Shown piece by piece: positions 57,448 to 64,000 of a stretch of DNA of 64,000 nucleotides. Positions within the stretch are counted from its first letter, which is position 1. Each line of letters starts with the position of its first letter. Source of the DNA: Lates calcarifer. Taxonomy: Eukaryota; Chordata; Actinopteri; Centropomidae. The stretch spans positions 1,560,404 to 1,624,403 of the forward strand of contig NC_066849.1 in the NCBI RefSeq assembly GCF_001640805.2. Reading direction: 5' to 3'. Made by a program: the position numbers and the translations under genes. The notes under the pieces were generated by a model. The model searched no databases. It was not told the origin of the DNA and saw only the letters and a program-made list of their open reading frames with translations.

Positions 57448-58694
57448 AAAACAAAATCAAAAGCGTTAAACTTCCAGTGTTAGAGTTGAAAATAAAAATA
57501 TAGAGTCATTTCAACTCTTGTTAAAGTCTAATTCAACTACAAGATAGTTATTCCTCAGACAGTGTCAGCGTTGATACAGAGAGTTAAATGACATACTCTG
57601 CTAACAACTCTACAGAGTTGATTTCACCAGGTAGCCTGTGTTATTGCCAGAGGTCCAACATGTCTGTTCTTCTAGCATGGAGGTGAGAGACCAGTCAGCT
57701 ATTGTCTTTGTTTTTGACTGGATGTGACCAGACAACACTCCAACTGTGACCAGGAACATTGATGTGTGTACATCTAATCTTAAATTACCTACCCAGTACT
57801 ATTTATTTTAGCTGGTGGTTTATGCTAAATATCCCATTTGCTTACGTAGCATTAGCTAATCAATTTGCCATGTACTGCCCATACAGTCTATGGTACTGCC
57901 TAATTAATTGAAAAGAATATTAAAAAAGAAAATTATTATTATTAAAATTATTATACGGATTATTCACGGAAGTTCATGCACTTGGTCTGTTTCAGTTTGT
58001 AGCACTAGTTTAAAAATATATATTTCTTTAAAAGGCCACTGTAGCAGTGTGGTGTGATGTGAAAATGGGGGAATTCAAAAGAAAACACAGACTTTTGTTT
58101 TGAAGTATGAATACACATAGTGTCACATTGCCATGTTGTGTGACCTGTGTTATTGAGGACTACTGTCCATTGTTAGGACAATATGTTACTGTAAAACCAG
58201 TGCTGTCAATATGTGGTATGACAGAAAATACATTTTTGCTTGAAATCCAAACTTATTTTGTATGGTCTTGTTTTGTTTCCTTCTTTCATTGCAGTAGGGA
58301 ATAATATTGTGTAGTGTGGGGTGGGGTGGATTTGGGGACTTATAAATTGACTACAGATCAACTCTACAGAGAGTTAAATATTGAGTTCAATTTTACATCC
58401 TCTGCAGTGTTAATATGACGGCAATTCTGTTCAGTGTTAAAAAAGAATATATGGATAGTGTTAACTTTTGACACTATACACTAGTATAAAATTCAACACT
58501 CACCTCTGTTCACTAGTGTTAAATTTTAACTATTGAGAGATTTGCTGCAACTCTGTCATAGTGTGAAGTATTTAACACATTCAAAAGTGTAGTTTTAACT
58601 CTATGTAGTGTGGACCAGTATAGACACAAAGTGTGTTCAAAGTGTTGAATTTAACTCAATAGGTGTTGAATTAACACTGCTGATTTTGCTGTGT
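57448..58694. mobile_element. Putative non-autonomous element packed with AGTGTTAA-type motifs
   Basis: The left border CAAAATCAAAAGCGTTAAAC and the inverted right border (complement of GTGTTAATTCAACACC... read as CAAAATCAGCAGTGTTAA) resemble each other. Both outer 200-300 bases are studded with short inverted motifs such as AGTGTTAGAGTTGA, AACTCTACAGAGTTGA, AACTCTACAGAGAGTTAAAT, AGTGTTAAATTTTAAC and GTGTTGAATTTAACTC. The middle (57,650-58,340) lacks them and encodes nothing recognisable. This is the layout of a DNA transposon with subterminal repeats. Superfamily unknown to me, borders approximate. Confidence 0.5.
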
Positions 58695-58808
58695 GCCCTC
58701 TGGGATCCTGATCCGTGAAACAAATGAAAACATTGCTTGGCTACAACATGTAAAATCATGTTAGGGGGCTGAATTACTTACAAAATGTAGTAGATTACGG
58801 AGACTTAC

Positions 58809-58941
58809 ACTCTCTGGCAGGCATGTCCATGTTGACGGTGGTAAGCAATGTCGGAGGGACAGGAGGATGAAGGCCGGGGAGGAAGGTGGTCCGTTTGGCC
58901 TCATTCAAAAGTGACAGCTGACTATGTGTGAACTCATGTCT
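58809..58941 (-). CDS. Candidate internal coding exon of an unidentified host gene
   Basis: Minus strand. A 133-base segment is bordered upstream by a pyrimidine-containing acceptor (TTTTTCAAGCATTCATCAG) and downstream by a strong donor (T/GTAAGT at 58,808). Only one of the three frames is open through it. That frame reads 44 codons, starting RHEFTHSQLSLLNEAKRTTF and ending TTVNMDMPARE, with a Pro-rich PGLHPPVPPTLL in the middle. GC content is above the local background and no repeat signature is present. I cannot name the gene. It could also be chance or a conserved non-coding element. No partner exon is visible within the window. Confidence 0.35.
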
Positions 58942-59089
58942 CTGATGAATGCTTGAAAAACTAACAGGAGTGAAAAGTACTGCTACCTGCTTCAGACCTG
59001 CCCATAAAATCCTAAAAATGAAACTGTGAATGAAAAACAGTGCAACGGTCTAATTCCACATTTCAGTAATATATAGTTTAACATACAGT

Positions 59090-59500
59090 TTAAGAGACCA
59101 CTGCAAAATTATCAGTTTTTCTGATTTTACTATTTATAGGTATGTGTTTGAGTAAAATAAACATTTTTGTTTCATTCTTTAAAGTAATGAAAACATTTCT
59201 CTCAAACTCCAAATAAAAATATTGTCATTTATAGCATTTATTTGCAGAAAATGACAAATGGTCAAAATAACAAAAAAGATGCAGTGTTTTCAGACCTCAA
59301 ATAATGCAAAGAAAACATGTTCATATTTATTTTGAAACATCACAATACTAATGTTTTAACTTAGGAAGAGTTCGGAAATCAATATTTGGTGGAATAACCC
59401 TGATTTTTAATCTCAGCTTTCATGTGTCTTGGCATGCTCTCCACCAGTCTTTCACATTGCTGTTGGGTGACCTCATGCCACTCCTGGCACAAAAACTTAA
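59090..59500 (-). mobile_element. Tc1/mariner end and antisense transposase start, fifth lineage
   Basis: CAGTTTAAGAGACCACTGCA near 59,094 is a Tc1-type outer end. At 59,375-59,495 the text GGTGGAATAACCCTGATTTT, CATGTGTCTTGGCATGCTCT, CCACCAGTCTTTCACATTGC and GTGACCTCATGCCACTCC is antisense to the N-terminal part of a fish Tc1 transposase. It stops abruptly at about 59,500, without the catalytic part or second end. Confidence 0.75.
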
Positions 59501-59632
59501 AAATAAATAATAAATAGGTAATCTTAATAACAATATTGATAATATTATTTTTGTATTCTTTAAAAATGATTATATACTATATGAATTACACTTTTAATAT
59601 AATTTTGTTTTAGTTGGAATGAAAAAATGCAG

Positions 59633-59975
59633 GGGTGGCACAGCGGTGCAGTGGTTAGCACTGTCACCTCTGGATTCAAACTGCAGTTTTGCTGGGGGTA
59701 ACCCAACATGTTCTCCCTGTTCCTATGTGGGTTCTCTCTGGGTTCTCCAGCTTCCTCCCACAGTCCAAACACATGCAGATTAACTGGTGACTCTAAATTG
59801 CACATAGTTGTGAATGTGAGTGTGAGTGGTTATTCATTTCTATATGTCAACTGTGTGATAGACTGATCATCTGTCCACGGTGTACCCTGCCTCTCACCCA
59901 GTGTCAGCTGGGATAGGCTCCAGCCCCCTGTGACCCCTAAGGGCAAGAGGTATAGATAATGGATAGATGGATGGA
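59633..59975 (+). repeat. tRNA-headed SINE-like repeat (teleost type), near full length
   Basis: Head GGTGGCACAGCGGTGCAGTG and GTTAGCACTGTCACC. The body has TGTTCTCCCTGTTCCTATGT, CCAGCTTCCTCCCACAGTCC, AACACATGCAGATTAACTGG and TGACTCTAAATTG. The tail has GTCAGCTGGGATAGGCTCCA and an ATAGATGGATGGA end. Same family as 22,052-22,366 (minus) and the tail at 27,637-27,712. The box-B part is decayed here (GGATTCAAACTGCAG). The 81- and 68-codon minus frames are shadows. Confidence 0.88.
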
Positions 59976-60923
59976 AAAATGCAATGCATTTTTTAATCTG
60001 TATGGCAAAACATTTCTTATAAGTGTGAATTAGCAAAATCTAGAGACCTCAACAAGTGGCTAAATCAGACATACAGATAGAAATTACTTCAGCTGTACCA
60101 GTTGTCTCGGTCACATGTTGCAAACAGACAAGCAATATCCAGTGGGAAGTAGGAAGAGAGACAGAGCATTGGCATTCCAGCAATCAGTAATGGATGAAAT
60201 AAAGCAAGATCTTGCAAAACCTAAGTCTCTAAAAAATCCCCACTGACTCAGAATAGGCATTTGCATGGTGGAAACATAACATGGTTGTGACAACAGATTC
60301 AAAACTCCACTGACGATATATAGGGTGTACTGCTATGGTTATCTGTTCTGGATAATGATTTTATGAAATCTCAAGATGTTTTCTGGCCCAGTTCATCAGA
60401 CCAGTATCAAGAGAAGGTGAAGATGACCTCACTATAACTAGTGAGGCAGAGGCAAATTAAAATTAAAATAATGGTAAGTTATATTTTCATTCTTCTGTTT
60501 ATTTCTGTCTTGGTAAAGTTTTAGGAGAGCCCCATGTTTACAGTGGTGATTAGCTTCAAACTGTGACATACTGCCACTAAACATGTAAACAAAGAGGAAT
60601 AACTTATGAGCTTTACTTTGGTGGGCTGCTGTGCAATGTCCTGTTGACCAAAAATATATTACTGCCACAGCTAAATTAGCTTTTACTGGTGAGAAAATCC
60701 TTATATTGGTCTAAAGCAAGCACATTAATTTGTACTTGAGAAAGGAATAACAAAAATAAAGCCTCAGGTATCTGGTGGATTTTGACACTGTCCAGGATTG
60801 GGTCTTCATTTTAAGCCCATTAGGAACTCGTATATTCTCTTATACAAGTCAGAGATTGTGTATTACCACATAATCTAACAATTAAGAACAGCATCACAAA
60901 AGAAGGACAGACAACATTTTATA
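59976..60923. other. Unassigned DNA
   Basis: No gene or repeat recognised. Confidence 0.5.
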
Positions 60924-61942
60924 CAGTGGCAAGAAAAAGTATGTGAACCTTTTGGAATTTCATGGTTTTCTGCATTAATTTATCATAAAATGTGATCTGA
61001 TCTTCATCTAAGTCAAGGGTATTGACAAATATAATGTGCCTAACATAATAACAGAAAAAAATTCTGACCTTTCATGTTTTTACTGAGAACAACCATAAAA
61101 ACCTCATAGTGCTAGTGGAAAAAGTATGTGAACCCTTGAATTAATGACCTCAAAAAAGCTCATTTGAGTGAGGTGTCAGCATACCTGGAGTCTTGTTAAG
61201 AAAATGAGTTTGGAGGTGTTGACTAGAGCTACTTTGACTGATAAAAACCACTCAAACTTTTTGAGTTTGCTCTGCACAAGAAGAATACGCTTATGTGAGC
61301 CATGCCTCGCCAAAAAGTTTTCAGAGGATCTACGATCAAGAATTGTTGATTTACATAAAGCTGGAAAGGGTTATAAAGTCATTTCAAACACTTTAGAAAT
61401 TCACCAGTCTACAGTTAGGCAAACAATCTACAAATGGAGACACTTTGGGACTGTGGCTTCTCTACCAAAGCAAGTCCACAACAGAATGGCTTTAGAAAAA
61501 CAAAATCCACCTTTTGGAGTGGCCAAGTCAGAGCCCAGACCTCAATCCAATAGAGATGCTATGGAATGATTTGAAGAGAGCCGTACACATGAGACATCCA
61601 AAGAATATGACAGAGCTAAAGCATCTGTGCCAGGAAGAATGGGCTAAAATTCCACCTGAACAATGTGCAGGTATGGTCCACAACTACAGGAAGCGCCTGG
61701 TTGAGGTTATTGCTGCCAAGGGGGGGTCAACCAGCTATTAATTCCAAGGGTTCACTTACTTTTTCCACTACCATTTTGAATGTTGAATGAGTGTGTCCAA
61801 TAAAGATTTTTTAAAAAGTGTTATTATTTTAGGCACATTATATTTGTCAATACCCTCGACTTAGATCAGATCACATTTTATGACAAATTAATGCAGAAAA
61901 CCATGAAATTCCAAAAGGTTCATATATTTTTTCTTGCCACTG
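60924..61942 (+). mobile_element. Tc1/mariner element C, both long ends, internally deleted
   Basis: The left end CAGTGGCAAGAAAAAGTATG (preceded by TA) and the inverted right end (TTTTTTCTTGCCACTG at 61,927-61,942) match. The similarity goes on inward for about 110 bases or more: AACCTTTTGGAATTTCATGG, GCATTAATTTATCATAAAAT and GTATTGACAAATATAATGTG all recur inverted at 61,800-61,920. The right flank is TT, not TA, so one target copy has mutated. At 1,019 bp it is a deletion derivative. Confidence 0.92.
61302..61741 (+). pseudogene. Tc1 transposase remnant (element C): DNA-binding part joined to C-terminus
   Basis: An ATG at 61,302 starts MPRQKVF. A small deletion then shifts the frame to the one reading FSEDLRSRIVDLHKAGKGYK, with the helix-turn-helix VISNTLEIHQSTVRQTIYKW and then RHFGTVASLPK. 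The centre, with the first two catalytic Asp residues, is deleted at about 61,470-61,500. The C-terminal part, 61,514-61,741, is clean: [15 protein letters not shown] with the catalytic Glu, then [17 protein letters not shown] and a stop after STSY. The terminal VEVIAAKGG is typical of full-length Tc1 proteins, so the natural stop is kept. Confidence 0.92.
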
Positions 61943-63709
61943 TTATAATCTGCAGTTCTGACTGCAGTTCTATCAGTGTTAGAGATGAAAAGACAAACCC
62001 TTTTTACACTGGCTACAGGTCAAATCCAATGGTAATCAAGAGCAATGTTCTATTATTAAGGAAATGGTCAAGCTCAAGAAGTGAGCTGTAAGAAGCTTTC
62101 ACCACAGCAGTATAATCACATACAGTACACTCAATTCTTTCCAAGGGATAAAACATTCTGCACCTCCAAAGCTCTGTCCTCTTGACCGCATCCCTCTCAT
62201 CTCTCTCTTCCTTTTCTACTTTGTCTACTTTTAGGCTGGCGAGACAAGGTTTGCAACATTAATGGAAGCTTGAAAACATCAACCACAGGCTTTTGAAGGT
62301 GCAGAGGGAGCCTCTTCTCCCTCCCTCACTCTTCTTTCTCCCCTCTGCTGCTGCTGGTGAGCTGATAAATGTTGCATGGAGCTTGCTGGAAGATCCTTCT
62401 CCTAATCCTCTGGTCAATACAACAACTCTCCATTCAGCTGGTTTGAAAGTGCCCCATCCCTATCACGTCACTCTCCGCCCTGAATACAGCATTGCTGAGC
62501 AATATTTGCCAGCAGACCACTGACATTCGTCTTGCCCTTTGTCAGATGACATGGATTTCCTTGTTCCTTTTTTGTTTGTTTTTGGGCCATATTATAAAGA
62601 GTGGAGACCTGCAGTTTGTGTGATTGGCACCTGTTTACCATTAATACACTGAGGCCCCATGTGAAAGCCTGAAATAAACCAAAATAAGATTTGGTTTTTC
62701 ATTTTACTTTTTAATTATTTTTAGTAGTCCTTATTCACATTCTGTGGATCAATGGTAATGATGGGAAAGATCTAAGTGCTTACAAGTGAGAACTGTTGTG
62801 AGTGTTAAAAACATTGTGCAGTGACAGTATAGAAAAAAAAAAACATCAGTTTCCCAGAAATGGCCATATGGCACTCAGTATAGCAGTATTTGGTTCTCAG
62901 TATAAATTGTATCTTGAAATGAGTCAGATATAGGTCAACACAGGAGGGTTAATGAGTGTTACAGAGACAAAATATTGAACTGGGGAACATAGGTACCTCA
63001 GGACTCTGGGAAAATAGTTACCCAGTTATTGTGGGTAAGTAGAGGCTAAGCTGACAGGCTGGGCTTAGAGCTGAGCTCACAAGGCAGCAGCAGGCTACCC
63101 ACTAACACTGAGATCATTTCCAAATGAAAAGTAGAAAGTCTAAAATGATATGACAGAGAGAAGAGACTGAGAGGAGTGAAGAGAATTAAATAGAAACTAG
63201 GAGCAGACAGCAGTAACAGATCTCAAGGAAAATCACAATGTTGTCATGGGAAGACAGTAACAGTAGAAGACATTTATTCACTAATCAATCAATAATGAAA
63301 ATAACAGTTGCAGCCCCATAATTAATGATACAGTCACTGCAAATGGCTGCACTGGCATTGTTGTCTTTGCCAATGCAACATAATTGGTGATATTGTGCAA
63401 TGTCTTTGCAGTTCTTTTCAATGTATTGTTGTGAAATTTTAAGATGTGTCTACATCCATTTATACATACTGTTGAAGGGGGAATCATGCTTATTCACATG
63501 CACCCAGTTGCACAGTATTTAAACCATGTGTTCGTATTGCTTGATAAATCTGAGAATGCGTATGCCTGTCTATTAAAGTTGGACTTTCCGGACAGTTTGG
63601 ACAAGAGTCAGTGGACAGTGGCTTCTTCATATTTCAAGCAAGCCTCCTCCAGTTATCACATGCTTAGTGTGTAGTTGTTGGTGGTAGAAAAGAGGGTGTA
63701 GGTTGTGGC
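61943..63709. other. Unassigned DNA
   Basis: No transposon recognised. The C-richer stretch at about 62,285-62,530 with a 76-codon open frame is discussed in the findings. The rest is AT-rich with no visible feature. Confidence 0.5.
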
Positions 63710-64000
63710 ATCAAGGTATCAAGGTATCAAGGAGCTTTATTGTTATTCCAACACATGTGAACATGAGGTGAATGAAATAGGTTACTCTAGTCCCAGTGCA
63801 GGGGCTACAGGGGTCCTCCAGAATTCAGCAGTCTCACAGCTTCCAGGAAGAAGCTGTTCCTCTGTGTGGTGGTCCTGCTCTTAATGCTCCGTAGCCTCCT
63901 GCCTGAGGGCAGAGGGGAAAACAGAGCGTGTGCAGGGTGAGTGGAGTCCTTCAGGATGCAGGCGGCCCGCTTCCTGCATCTGGAGGTGTAGATGTCCATG
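63710..64000 (-). mobile_element. Jockey/Rex-like LINE 3' end, cut by the window edge
   Basis: The minus frame from 63,999 reads MDIYTSRCRKRAACILKD, then PLPSGRRLRSIKSRTTTQRN and SFFLEAVRLLNSGGP. This is the standard C-terminus of a fish LINE reverse transcriptase, where the R-C-x-x-x-A, L-P-S-G-R-R and R-N-S-F-F motifs are characteristic. It is followed by a short 3' UTR with a tail repeat seen on the plus strand as ATCAAGGTATCAAGGTATCA (63,710-63,732). The rest of the protein lies beyond base 64,000. It may be the same broad family as 8246 and 17,691. Confidence 0.85.

Overview
This window looks like AT-rich, non-coding vertebrate DNA, most likely from a ray-finned (teleost) fish. The evidence is the repeat content: several Tc1/mariner lineages with fish-type inverted ends, an L2/Maui-type LINE with its GAATTGAA-like tail, a jockey/Rex-like LINE, piggyBac and BED-finger hAT elements, Ty3/Gypsy and retroviral remnants, tRNA-headed SINE-like repeats ending in ATGGATGG, and many (CA)n microsatellites. 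I find no prokaryotic-style genes, no intact host gene, no rRNA or tRNA gene and no CRISPR array. Almost all open reading frames are short chance frames or shadows of transposon debris.

Layout. 1-3.4 kb: unassigned DNA plus an L2 tail (1745-2140). 3.4-6.05 kb: a piggyBac copy on the minus strand, apparently carrying a GT-AG intron, with a complete solo LTR (perfect 5-bp target duplication) lying inside its likely 3' flank. 6.5-8.9 kb: a LINE tail and a LINE endonuclease fragment. 12.0-13.3 kb: a Gypsy remnant in which protease runs into RNase H with the reverse transcriptase missing, and an LTR-like stretch. 13.8-14.9 kb: a Tc1 element with both ends and TA duplications but a deleted middle. 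17.7-19.1 kb: LINE and Tc1 fragments. 21.5-22.4 kb: two SINE-like repeats, one a head-to-head chimera. 25.4-29.2 kb: Tc1 scraps and two hAT deletion derivatives that keep pieces of a BED zinc finger. 29.2-35.5 kb is nearly empty. 35.56-37.35 kb: a Tc1 end followed by a decayed endogenous retrovirus (integrase tail to env transmembrane subunit) interrupted by a short repeat. 37.8-40.1 kb: SINE-like repeats and a second Tc1 of the 13.8-kb family. 41.8-48.3 kb is the densest part: partial LTR, L1/Tx1-like tail with a nested MITE, a long L2 copy lacking its endonuclease, and a second, different piggyBac. 50.8-51.9 kb: repeats carrying a perfect estrogen-response-element palindrome, and a Tc1 scrap. 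53.2-53.7 kb: another solo LTR-like unit. 55.4-58.7 kb: MITE-like elements. 58.8-58.94 kb (minus): a 133-bp exon-like segment with splice-site consensus on both sides, the only candidate host coding sequence I would defend. 59-62 kb: Tc1 and SINE-like repeats. 63.7-64 kb: a LINE 3' end running off the window.

Nothing here forms a pathway. The story is one of layered insertion and decay in an intergenic region or large intron. No obvious new biological system is visible. The best leads are the intron in the piggyBac, the candidate host exon, the repeat-borne hormone-response palindrome, the retroviral remnant and a pair of related Tc1 copies with different internal deletions.
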